DNA of 64,000 bases from Chitinophagaceae bacterium IBVUCB1 (GTDB taxonomy: Bacteria > Bacteroidota > Bacteroidia > Chitinophagales > Chitinophagaceae), in assembly GCA_002127285.1 (NCBI GenBank), contig NFUW01000002.1, forward strand, positions 62,001-126,000. The letters are read 5' to 3'. Made by a program: the position numbers and the translations under genes. The notes under the pieces were generated by a model. It worked only from the letters and a program-made list of their open reading frames with translations, searched no databases and was not told the origin of the DNA. Shown one piece after another: positions 17,828 to 25,548 of this stretch (position 1 is the stretch's first letter; each line of letters begins with the position of its first letter).

Positions 17828-17870
17828 ATGGCAGTGCATCGTATCCCGATGTACTGCCATAATTGTTTTT
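17828..17870 (+). terminator. Stem-loop after nosZ, likely attenuator or stabiliser
   Basis: A 14-bp stem with one mismatch (17828-17841 with 17847-17860) and a 5-nt loop is followed by ATTGTTTTT. It stands only a few bases after the nosZ stop and just before the nosB-like gene, so it probably makes a more abundant nosZ transcript with partial read-through into the assembly genes. Confidence 0.6.
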
Positions 17871-17874
17871 AATT

Positions 17875-18456
17875 ATGAAAAAGTTGACAGCACCGGGAAG
17901 GTATAGTGTATTGTTGGTGATAATATTTCTTGCTACACTTTGGTTTTTCCCTATGTGGCGTATAGACTTAAAAGCACCCCAATATCCCGGTGGGCTTACC
18001 ATGACGATATGGATAAATGATGTGAAAGATGATGTAGATGTGATTAATGGATTGAATCACTATATAGGCATGAAAACAATACACAAAGAAGATTTTAAAG
18101 AGTTTGTATACTTGCCGGCTACTATTATATCCTTTATCGTGTTAGGTATTCTTGTTTTCTTTTGGAACAGAAAGACAGGTTATTATATATGGACAGGCAT
18201 ATTTACAGCAATAGGCCTCATGTCGTTCTATGATTTCTATAAATGGGAGTATGATTATGGCCATAACCTCGACCCAACAGCACCGATACAAGTGCCCGGT
18301 ATGTCCTATCAGCCACCATTAATAGGGTATAAAAAACTGTTGAACTTTGAAGTGTTATCTCAGCCACACGTAGCCGGATGGTTATTTATACTTTCCGGTG
18401 TAGTATTGGTGTCTATAACGTTCTATGAATGGAAACAATCAAAAAAAATGGTATGA
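17875..18456 (+). CDS. NosB-like four-helix membrane protein of the nos cluster
   Basis: 193 aa from the ATG at 17875; an upstream TTG would lie within the stem-loop tail. Four membrane spans are visible: YSVLLVIIFLATLWFFPMW, LPATIISFIVLGILVFFW, YYIWTGIFTAIGLMSFYDF and WLFILSGVVLVSITF. Between the first two lies a periplasmic loop with HYIGM and conserved aromatic residues. Clade II nos clusters carry an uncharacterised membrane gene directly after nosZ, often called nosB. The position fits, but I cannot prove homology by eye. The stop overlaps the nosL start (ATGA). Confidence 0.65.
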   Translation: MKKLTAPGRYSVLLVIIFLATLWFFPMWRIDLKAPQYPGGLTMTIWINDVKDDVDVINGLNHYIGMKTIHKEDFKEFVYLPATIISFIVLGILVFFWNRKTGYYIWTGIFTAIGLMSFYDFYKWEYDYGHNLDPTAPIQVPGMSYQPPLIGYKKLLNFEVLSQPHVAGWLFILSGVVLVSITFYEWKQSKKMV

Positions 18457-18875
18457 AACAATGTGGATTGATAGTGGTTTGTATATTGCTGCTTTGCGGT
18501 TGCAAACTTCAGTTTGAAAAAATAGATTATGGAAAGGAAAGTTGCAGCCATTGTAAAATGACAATAGTTGATAAGCGATTTGCTGCAGAGATGATAACAT
18601 CAAAAGGGCGTGCACATAAGTTTGATGATGTTCTTTGTATGAAACAGTATGCAGACTATTATACAGAACAGAGCGAAGGTGCAATGTATTTTGTTGCAGT
18701 CTGCAATAGCAATAGCGAAGAGTTTACAGATGCGACCAAGGCATTGTATTTACAACATCAGGCTTTTAAAAGTCCTATGAACGGAAATTACGGTGCGTTT
18801 CCCAGCACAGAAAGTGCAGCTGCAACCGTTAAAGAATTAAATACGCAACCCGTTTCGTGGAGCGATATTAAATAA
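18453..18875 (+). CDS. nosL: NosL copper chaperone lipoprotein
   Basis: 140 aa from the ATG at 18453, chosen because it overlaps the preceding stop by 4 bp (ATGA) and gives a clean lipoprotein signal (IVVCILLLCGC, Cys17). The copper-binding motif C31SHC34KM36 and the FDDVLCM element are typical of NosL, which delivers Cu(I) to NosZ in the periplasm. It lies in the usual place before nosD. Confidence 0.93.
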   Translation: MKQCGLIVVCILLLCGCKLQFEKIDYGKESCSHCKMTIVDKRFAAEMITSKGRAHKFDDVLCMKQYADYYTEQSEGAMYFVAVCNSNSEEFTDATKALYLQHQAFKSPMNGNYGAFPSTESAAATVKELNTQPVSWSDIK

Positions 18876-18879
18876 CTGC

Positions 18880-20115
18880 ATGCCCAGGCTCATTATAACT
18901 ATACTATTCATTTTTTTCGTGTTCAATGGCAATGCGAAAACTATCGTCGTACGTGCAGATAAAGCAAATGCAATTAAAAATGCACTCGCTTACTGCGCAG
19001 ATGGAGATACCCTGACTATTGAAAAGGGTTTGTACAAAGAACAAGATATCCTTGTTTCAAAACGCATTACTATACTTGGTAAGGACTACCCGGTTATTGA
19101 TGGGGTCAAGAAAGGACAACTTATAGTTGTTGTAAGAGACTCAGTAACAATATCAGGCCTCCAGCTACAAAATACTGGCCGATCCAGTATGACAGATATG
19201 GCAGCAATACGATTGCAAAATGTGAAAAGTGTATCCGTCACTAACAATAAGCTTGTAAATAATACTTACGGGGTGTATCTGCAGAATAGCCACTACTGCC
19301 TCGTTTACAAAAATACAATAAAGGCAGATGCCAAGGATGAACTGAATAGTGGAAACGGCATACACGCATGGAAATCTACACATCTATTACTTCAAAGTAA
19401 TAATATCAGTGGTCATAGAGATGGTATTTATTTCGAGTTTGTAACTGATTCAAGAATTATTAATAATACCTCTACTGAAAATATCCGCTACGGTTTGCAC
19501 TTTATGTTTTCGCACAAAGATGTGTATACGCACAATAGTTTTATTAATAATGGCTCAGGTGTTGCCGTTATGTACTCTAAACAGGTAGAGATGTACTACA
19601 ACACATTCAGGCACAACTGGGGTGATGCTTCTTACGCTATTCTGTTGAAGGAAATTGCTGATAGTAAGATAGAACACAATCTGTTTGATAAAAATACGGT
19701 TGGCATATACATGGAAGGTACAAGCCGCATACAAGTATTGTATAATGAGTTTGTTGAGAATGGTTGGGCAATGAGGGTACAGTCCAGCTGCGATAATAAT
19801 GTGTTTGAAAAAAATAATTTTCTTTCAAACTCTTTCGATGTAGCAACAAATGGTACCATGATGCTGAATACTTTCAACAACAACTACTGGGATAAATACG
19901 ATGGCTACGATCTTGATAAAAACAAGGTGGGCGATGTGCCTTACTATCCTGTAAGTATGTATTCTGTAGTTACAGAACGTGTGCCGACTGCCATGATACT
20001 GTACCGAAGTTTCCTTACAGATATCATGAACAGGGTAGAGAAAGTAATGCCCAGTATTGTACCCGATAAGTTGAAAGATGATAACCCATTAATGAAAAGC
20101 CTGAAATTACGATGA
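18880..20115 (+). CDS. nosD: NosD, periplasmic beta-helix protein for CuZ maturation
   Basis: 411 aa. Signal peptide (LIITILFIFFVFNGNA), then a right-handed parallel beta-helix made of many PbH1 repeats (for example NTYGVYLQNSHYCLV, GNGIHAWKSTHLL, RYGLHFMFSHKD). NosD works with the NosFY transporter in building the CuZ cluster. It starts 4 bp after nosL, and its stop overlaps the nosF start (ATGA), so it is translationally coupled. Confidence 0.95.
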   Translation: MPRLIITILFIFFVFNGNAKTIVVRADKANAIKNALAYCADGDTLTIEKGLYKEQDILVSKRITILGKDYPVIDGVKKGQLIVVVRDSVTISGLQLQNTGRSSMTDMAAIRLQNVKSVSVTNNKLVNNTYGVYLQNSHYCLVYKNTIKADAKDELNSGNGIHAWKSTHLLLQSNNISGHRDGIYFEFVTDSRIINNTSTENIRYGLHFMFSHKDVYTHNSFINNGSGVAVMYSKQVEMYYNTFRHNWGDASYAILLKEIADSKIEHNLFDKNTVGIYMEGTSRIQVLYNEFVENGWAMRVQSSCDNNVFEKNNFLSNSFDVATNGTMMLNTFNNNYWDKYDGYDLDKNKVGDVPYYPVSMYSVVTERVPTAMILYRSFLTDIMNRVEKVMPSIVPDKLKDDNPLMKSLKLR

Positions 20116-20837
20116 TACATATAAATGCACTAACTAAGTCTTTTGGCAGCTTTAAAGCACTGGATAATATAAGTCTCAATTTTGCCAAAGGGCGTACAGT
20201 TTCTTTATTAGGACCCAATGGATCTGGCAAAACCACGCTGATAAAATCTATTTTAGGTTTGGTGATTCCTGACAAAGGAACCATATCTATAAACGATAAA
20301 CAAATCGGGAATGATTGGCAATATCGTTCTCATATCGGGTATATGCCACAGATAGGCAGGTACCCTGAAAATATGACCATAGGACAGGTCATCAAGATGA
20401 TAAAAGACATCCGAAAGGATAATGTACAATATGATGAAGAGCTGATAACACAATTAGGTGTAGATAAGATTAGTTCAAAAACCATGCGTAGTCTTTCGGG
20501 CGGTACCAGGCAGAAGGTTAGTGCATGCCTGGCATTTCTTTTTTCTCCGGGTATTCTTATTCTTGATGAGCCAACTGCAGGCCTTGACCCTTTGGCAAGC
20601 GAAATTCTAAAAGATAAAATAATACAGGAATGTAATAAAGGCAAACTTGTATTAATAACATCACATATCCTCAGCGATTTGGATGGTATTACCAACGATG
20701 TGGTTTATCTGCAAGATGGTAAGCTGATATTTTATAAGTCTGTTGACGAATTGCAGCATATGACAAGTGAAACAAAGCTCAATAAAATGATTGCCAGTGT
20801 AATGAGAAACGAACATGCTAAAACTGCCCATGTATGA
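20112..20837 (+). CDS. nosF: NosF, ABC transporter ATPase
   Basis: 241 aa. All ABC ATPase motifs are present: Walker A GPNGSGKTT, Q loop MPQIG, signature LSGGTRQKV, Walker B ILILDEPTAGLDP and the switch His in ITSHILSD. It powers the NosFY transporter on the cytoplasmic side, which supplies NosD with an unidentified sulfur species for CuZ. Overlaps of 4 bp with both nosD and nosY show tight coupling. Confidence 0.95.
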   Translation: MIHINALTKSFGSFKALDNISLNFAKGRTVSLLGPNGSGKTTLIKSILGLVIPDKGTISINDKQIGNDWQYRSHIGYMPQIGRYPENMTIGQVIKMIKDIRKDNVQYDEELITQLGVDKISSKTMRSLSGGTRQKVSACLAFLFSPGILILDEPTAGLDPLASEILKDKIIQECNKGKLVLITSHILSDLDGITNDVVYLQDGKLIFYKSVDELQHMTSETKLNKMIASVMRNEHAKTAHV

Positions 20838-21601
20838 AGACAATAATGAAATATGTTGTTGCCGATCTGATACGGAATAAAGTAATAGTTGTTTATGCAA
20901 TCATACTTGCTGTATTGTCCTTTAGTGTGTTGAGCATAGACGAAAACCCTGCCAAAGGATTGCTTAGTTTATTGAATGTTACATTATTGTTCGTACCGCT
21001 TATTAGCATACTGTTTGCAACTATCTATTATTTCAATTCCATAGAGTTTATTGAACTGCTTTTGGCTCAGCCTGTAAGGAGAAATAAAGTTTTGCTAGCC
21101 GAATATGCCGGCCTTACAATCTCACTTTCATTAGCTTACTTGTTGGGAGTCGGTTTGCCGGTTATGATTATATCCCCAAATCTCGCAGCTATAACATTGT
21201 TGATGAGTGGGTTCTTACTGACACTTATATTTACGGCCATTGCACTATTGATATTCGTACTGTTCAAGGATAAGACAAAAGGGATAGGTGCTGCAATTGC
21301 TGCTGCAATGTTCTTTACACTTTTGTTTGACGGACTTTTATTGATATTTATTTACTCATTTAATGAGTATCCGATTGATAAAGCGGTGTTAGGAATAACA
21401 GCTTTCAATCCTGTAGATCTTGCACGTATCCTCATGCTATTGCAATTGGACGTGGCTGTATTGATGGGATATTCCGGTGCCTTATTCAAAAAGTTCTTAG
21501 GTACCGGTACTGGCAGCGTGTATGTTGTTGTTTGTATGTTGTTTTGGGTGTTGCTTCCATTGTTGTTATCGGTCAGGGTATTTCGGAAAAAAGATTTATA
21601 G
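20834..21601 (+). CDS. nosY: NosY, ABC transporter permease
   Basis: 255 aa with six hydrophobic segments (for example VIVVYAIILAVLSFSVLS, LLFVPLISILFATIYYF, LLMSGFLLTLIFTAIALLIF, FFTLLFDGLLLIFIYSF). It has the ABC-2-type fold of NosY and ends in the inner membrane with a basic tail. It overlaps nosF by 4 bp and is the last gene of the operon; a terminator follows within 4 bp. Confidence 0.93.
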   Translation: MKTIMKYVVADLIRNKVIVVYAIILAVLSFSVLSIDENPAKGLLSLLNVTLLFVPLISILFATIYYFNSIEFIELLLAQPVRRNKVLLAEYAGLTISLSLAYLLGVGLPVMIISPNLAAITLLMSGFLLTLIFTAIALLIFVLFKDKTKGIGAAIAAAMFFTLLFDGLLLIFIYSFNEYPIDKAVLGITAFNPVDLARILMLLQLDVAVLMGYSGALFKKFLGTGTGSVYVVVCMLFWVLLPLLLSVRVFRKKDL

Positions 21602-21604
21602 CAA

Positions 21605-21634
21605 GAGGGAGAGGTGAAAACCTCTCCCTCTTTA
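21605..21634. terminator. Terminator between nosY and ric
   Basis: A perfect 10-bp stem (GAGGGAGAGG with its complement) and a 6-nt loop, followed by TTTATT. It closes the nos operon and sits 13 bp beyond the convergent ric stop. Confidence 0.8.
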
Positions 21635-21646
21635 TTATGAGTAACA

Positions 21647-22576
21647 CTATATCTTACTTTCAACTTCCAATGCTTTCGGAAACAGTATGTTATTCTCAAG
21701 ATGAATGTGCTGAAACAGGTCGTTCTCAAATTCCTGTAGTTTATGCAGGTAAAGCCTGTGGCTGTTGCAAGCATCCTCAGGTGCTACATAGTTATTGGTT
21801 AGCATTTTAATGTCTCTCAATAGTTCTCCTGCCAGGTCGTGATCTTGCTCCATAACCCATATCGGATTTTGTACACTGTTAAAACCTCCTGCCTTCATCT
21901 GTGATGCTTCCATTTGTTTGATGTACGGGAAGAGTATTACCTCTTCTTTCTTCATATGTGTATCCAGCTCATTTAAGAGTAAAATTACTTTATCGTGAAC
22001 CGTTTTCAGATATGGGTACTTTTCTATGTGTTTGGTGCTTACTTTCTCTGATAGTTCTTTTATAAGCGGTGCATTTGTTCTCACGTATTCATGATGTTGA
22101 TTCACTATAAAGTCTGCAAGAAAACCGGCATTCCAACTTTTAAAATCAAGGTTTTGTGTATCGGTTTGTGTTGGTTCTTCTAATAGTTCTGCAACTGTTG
22201 TTTCAGATAACCCTTTTTCTTTGCAGGCTTGAGCCAGTGTTTTCTTTCCACCACAACAAAAATCTATTCCAAGTTTTTTAAACACCTGGGCTTTTCTGAT
22301 GTCGCCACGTACTATTTCTCCAATTGTTTCTTTCCCGTTTGTGGTTTCGTTTTTCCTTATCTGTACCTCCCATATCTCAGGACCTTTTTTCAGGTATTCC
22401 CATGCAAAGCAATTGCCTCTCAACCCCATCAGCTGATAATATACAGGCTTAGGGTCGTGGTCATTATGTAAAATGACAGAAGCGCCCGGGGCAATTTTGT
22501 CAAATGCATTGAAGATAGATGGGTGTTTATCTGCTGGCGCCATCGTTGTTACATCAATAAAAATAGTTGAATCCAT
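21647..22576 (-). CDS. ric: Iron-sulfur cluster repair di-iron protein (RIC/ScdA) with N-terminal DUF2249
   Basis: 309 aa. Three parts are visible: a DUF2249 domain (about 1-75, ASVILHNDHDPKPVYYQL), an ScdA_N segment (about 92-140, GDIRKAQVFKKLGIDFCCGG) and a hemerythrin-like di-iron domain (about 155-305) with ligands in NQHHEYV, HMKKEEVILFP, MEQDHDLAGEL and HLENNILFP. RIC proteins repair Fe-S clusters damaged by NO. It is the last gene of a minus-strand set with an Rrf2 regulator and a membrane protein (gaps of 26 and 30 bp), consistent with protection from NO made or handled here. Confidence 0.93.
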   Translation of the reverse strand: MDSTIFIDVTTMAPADKHPSIFNAFDKIAPGASVILHNDHDPKPVYYQLMGLRGNCFAWEYLKKGPEIWEVQIRKNETTNGKETIGEIVRGDIRKAQVFKKLGIDFCCGGKKTLAQACKEKGLSETTVAELLEEPTQTDTQNLDFKSWNAGFLADFIVNQHHEYVRTNAPLIKELSEKVSTKHIEKYPYLKTVHDKVILLLNELDTHMKKEEVILFPYIKQMEASQMKAGGFNSVQNPIWVMEQDHDLAGELLRDIKMLTNNYVAPEDACNSHRLYLHKLQEFENDLFQHIHLENNILFPKALEVESKI

Positions 22577-22606
22577 ATTTTTAAAATTTATTGCTTTTAT
22601 AATTAA

Positions 22607-23854
22607 TTAATGAAATGTTGCATTGTATTTACTGTACTGTGTTTTCAAATGACTTGCTACTATCAGTATGCTTCCCATTACCAGCACGATAGCTGCGTAC
22701 CATAGCATTTGTGGGAATAACCTGCTGTTGGTCATAAACATTATTTCTAGCCCCTGTGTCATTAGCAGCAGTTCATTTGCAAGTACACCTGTTACGAATA
22801 TTGCTAATGAAACAGAGGTGAGTGTTGTATTCCCTAAATATCCAAGCTGTAGAAAATGGGCGAGCAGATATAATGTTACAAAGCCTAATAGTACTAAGTG
22901 AAGAAAACCTATTATCACCGGCCTGTTATTAAATACCTGGTCACCTATAGTCGGGAATATTGTGAGGCTTTGTAGTGTGAGCTTCAGTATAAGTGCTACA
23001 ATTGATAATGCTAGTAGTACTCTGTATGGTGTTGTCTCTTTGCCGGCAAATACCTTGATGTTCTTTGTAAGTGGCAGAAACAGGACCACAGATAGAATGA
23101 GCAGTATGCTGCCTGTAATGGCTACGATACGTACATATGTAGTAGGGTAATGCCAAAGGTAGCATAAGAATAATGAAGGGATTACTGTTGCGTTTACTAT
23201 TGTCAAGAAGCGTTTTGCTCTATGCTTGTCTGCAAGTAAACTATGCTTAATTATCTTATTGAATAAGAGTGCAAGAATAGCTAATGTAAAGAAGCCATTA
23301 TACTGCAAATGGAGATAGGTATATACAGCATCTTTATACAGAATGACATTTCCGGATTTCGTTGCCAGCAGATAGGCAAGTGTATATGGGCCTATAGATG
23401 ATAACGACATATATAACAGAGCCCATATTGCCATCTGTTTAATAATTGGTTCTGTTTCGGTCTTTTGCAGCGCTTTCAAAAACACCCATGTATAGTAATA
23501 AGATACAAAAATGAAAAGGGTTGAAAATATGATAGAGAAAAGCCCATATCCCTGTAGCAAAAAGCTTATCAACATTCCCCAGGCATTGATGTTTACGAGC
23601 AGTAAAACCCGATTCATTCTTGCATCTATACCTTGCAAAAGTTCTGTAGAGAGTAGTACAAATAATGCCAGGCTTACCCACCCACCAAATGCAAAGTGAG
23701 AATGTGCATGTAATACATGCTTAAAATCGAGGAAGGGAATATTGAATAGTATCTTGCTACGTAGCGTAAAGCCAAGTAAGGCTACTATGCTCAGGTTTAT
23801 TAGAGAGATGCCAATCCACTTTTGTTTTTTTGAGGCTGAATTAATAAAAGACAT
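22607..23854 (-). CDS. Polytopic membrane protein with histidine-rich first loop
   Basis: 415 aa with about 12 hydrophobic segments. The first loop reads FKHVLHAHSHFAFGGW (His 46, 49, 51 and 53). Further His residues occur in YTYLHLQYNGF, CYLWHYPTTY and GFLHLVLLGF, the positions where haem ligands would lie in a haem-copper-oxidase or NnrS-like scaffold. I do not recognise a named family. It lies between an NsrR-like regulator and RIC, so a role in NO handling or haem-copper enzyme assembly is likely. The start is supported by AAGGA 9 bp before the ATG. Confidence 0.6.
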   Translation of the reverse strand: MSFINSASKKQKWIGISLINLSIVALLGFTLRSKILFNIPFLDFKHVLHAHSHFAFGGWVSLALFVLLSTELLQGIDARMNRVLLLVNINAWGMLISFLLQGYGLFSIIFSTLFIFVSYYYTWVFLKALQKTETEPIIKQMAIWALLYMSLSSIGPYTLAYLLATKSGNVILYKDAVYTYLHLQYNGFFTLAILALLFNKIIKHSLLADKHRAKRFLTIVNATVIPSLFLCYLWHYPTTYVRIVAITGSILLILSVVLFLPLTKNIKVFAGKETTPYRVLLALSIVALILKLTLQSLTIFPTIGDQVFNNRPVIIGFLHLVLLGFVTLYLLAHFLQLGYLGNTTLTSVSLAIFVTGVLANELLLMTQGLEIMFMTNSRLFPQMLWYAAIVLVMGSILIVASHLKTQYSKYNATFH

Positions 23855-23880
23855 TTTTATCCTTAATTAAGGTAAATTTT

Positions 23881-24321
23881 TTAAACTCTTATTCTTTTAA
23901 GAACTGACTTGCCTTTTTTCAGGCTCTGGCCCAACTCTCCGATTGTTGTTGCTTCCAGCATCTTTTTTAAATCGTTTCTTATAGCTTTGAATTTGTTATG
24001 AAGCGGGCAGGGGTTTGTTTCAGAACACTGCTTCAACCCCAGCCCGCACCCTGTAAATATTGCTTTGCCATCTATGGCAGTTACTACATCTATCAGTTTC
24101 AAATCCAATTGATATTCATCCAGAAAGAAACCGCCATTTACACCCTTCTGAGAATTTACTATTCTGTTACGACTCAGTATCTGTAATATCTTGGCTGTAA
24201 AATGTGCAGGAGCTTCTATGTTTTCGCATATTTCAGTGATGCCTACCTTTTTCCCTTTTTCGTTTTCAGATGCTATATAAATAATTGCCCTGATGCCGTA
24301 TTCACAAGATTTTGAAAACAT
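23881..24321 (-). CDS. Rrf2-family regulator, NsrR-like
   Basis: 146 aa. An N-terminal winged helix (MFSKSCEYGIRAIIYIA) and HFTAKILQILSRNRIVNSQKG are typical of Rrf2. The cluster-binding segment GCGLGLKQCSETNPCPLH holds three cysteines in the spacing used by [Fe-S]-binding members such as NsrR and IscR. Located upstream of the membrane protein and ric, it is most simply an NO-sensing repressor of NO-defence genes. Its operator was not identified. Confidence 0.85.
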   Translation of the reverse strand: MFSKSCEYGIRAIIYIASENEKGKKVGITEICENIEAPAHFTAKILQILSRNRIVNSQKGVNGGFFLDEYQLDLKLIDVVTAIDGKAIFTGCGLGLKQCSETNPCPLHNKFKAIRNDLKKMLEATTIGELGQSLKKGKSVLKRIRV

Positions 24322-24401
24322 TTTGTATTTGTTTGACTGATTATTAATTCCCTACGAAAATAACAATATGAATAGTAAGTAGTTCAAAATAGATTATAGA
24401 A

Positions 24402-24956
24402 CTATTTCTTAGGTGGTAATAATACTTCATCAATCACATATATCAGCCCATTGGATGCCGGTATTGCTGCTAAGATATTAGCAGTTCCATTAATTTTTAC
24501 TTTGCCGTCTTTTTTGCTGATGGTGATATTTTGAGAATTAACCTGACCAATTACTTGCCCATCCTGGAACATATCCTCTTTATAAATTCCAACCGATACA
24601 TGGTATTGCAGTATGTCTGCTAAAGCATCTTTCTGGTCCGGTTTCATTAAGCCATCAACAGTACCTGCCGGTAATTTGCTAAACGCTTCGTTTGTAGGTG
24701 CAAAAACAGTATACGGGCCAGTTTTGCGTAGTGGCTCAACTAAATCGGCCTGTTTTACAGCAGCTACCAAAGTGCTATGGTCTTTGCTGCCTAGGGCAAC
24801 CTGCACCACATCGTGTTGAGAAACATTGTCCTCAACAGCGGGTACAGTAGATGCTAAAGCAGGCTCGGAACCTGAAGTAGTGCTTTGCTGACTATTGTTG
24901 TTGCAGGCGGTTAATGCTGAAGTAGCCAGCATCATTAGCAGAAATGATTTTTTCAT
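24402..24956 (-). CDS. Fasciclin-domain lipoprotein
   Basis: 184 aa. Lipoprotein signal MKKSFLLMMLATSALTACNN (Cys18), a Ser/Thr-rich linker and one FAS1 domain (about 55-182) with the two hallmark stretches GPYTVFAPTNEAF and NGLIYVIDEVLLP plus the YH motif in LQYHVSVG. FAS1 proteins mediate adhesion or bind small ligands; the role here is unknown. The promoter shares the FNR-type box and 21-nt spacing of nos and norC, so it belongs to the nitrogen-oxide regulon. An 80-bp gap separates it from the Rrf2 gene, which may be read through. Confidence 0.88.
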   Translation of the reverse strand: MKKSFLLMMLATSALTACNNNSQQSTTSGSEPALASTVPAVEDNVSQHDVVQVALGSKDHSTLVAAVKQADLVEPLRKTGPYTVFAPTNEAFSKLPAGTVDGLMKPDQKDALADILQYHVSVGIYKEDMFQDGQVIGQVNSQNITISKKDGKVKINGTANILAAIPASNGLIYVIDEVLLPPKK

Positions 24957-24992
24957 AACGTTTTTTGTTTGATGAAATGAATGAATCTGTTG

Positions 24993-25037
24993 TAAAATTA
25001 ATCTGCCCCGTTAAGTTAAAATATGACGCACATCATA
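24993..25037 (-). promoter_or_regulatory. FNR-type promoter of the fasciclin gene
   Basis: Reading leftward, the box TATGAT-N4-GTCATA (25022-25037) is followed after exactly 21 nt by TAATTTTA (24993-25000). The flanking ATCCTGAA before the box resembles the sequence before the norC box. Confidence 0.7.
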
Positions 25038-25056
25038 TTCAGGATGAAAATGTCTT

Positions 25057-25548
25057 TTATTTGTCTGTTACCCAAAAATCATCTTTCCAATCATTATGGC
25101 AAGCGTTTTTATAGGCATGTTCTATCATTTCGCCTGCAATGCGTAATTGCACAGTTTGTATGTGTCTTTCAATGTAATTGAATAAGTCTCTTTCCTCATA
25201 TCGTATATGAGATTCAAGCAGATTTGCGAAAGAAAGCAATGTATCTGTTGTTGCTTTGTGGTGTCTTAATGTGAGTACTATTTCCTTAAGTTGAAAATGC
25301 TCGTTTGCCGCCCGTTTGAATTTTTCATCTTCCGGAATGAGTGAGAACAATACTTGTTCTTCGAGCTCAAAATGAGGTGCTAATTCTGTATCGAAAACGT
25401 GTGAGGTGTATGCTGCAATTCTATCAGTGTCAATACCCTTGTTAATACCTTGTCTGATCTTCCAGCATAGTAATAACCCATTATGATGATCTCTGGACAA
25501 CGGAACGAGCTCTGCACTTCGTTTTATTGGCAATTTCTTCTCATTCAT
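25057..25548 (-). CDS. Hemerythrin-domain protein
   Basis: 163 aa. A four-helix hemerythrin-like domain with di-iron ligand candidates in SRDHHNGLL, HFELEEQVLF, HFQLKEIV and HIRYEERDLFNYIE. It overlaps the 3' end of the norB-like gene by 8 bp, so it is the third gene of the nor operon. Hemerythrins bind O2 or NO; in this place an NO-binding or NO-delivery role is plausible but inferred. Confidence 0.88.
   Translation of the reverse strand: MNEKKLPIKRSAELVPLSRDHHNGLLLCWKIRQGINKGIDTDRIAAYTSHVFDTELAPHFELEEQVLFSLIPEDEKFKRAANEHFQLKEIVLTLRHHKATTDTLLSFANLLESHIRYEERDLFNYIERHIQTVQLRIAGEMIEHAYKNACHNDWKDDFWVTDK

Noticed and set aside
23859-23874. CCTTAATTAAGG palindrome as a possible Rrf2 operator, with a similar piece near 27331
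   Set aside because: At 23.86 kb the AAGGAT part is simply the ribosome-binding site of the membrane-protein gene; the second copy is partial.
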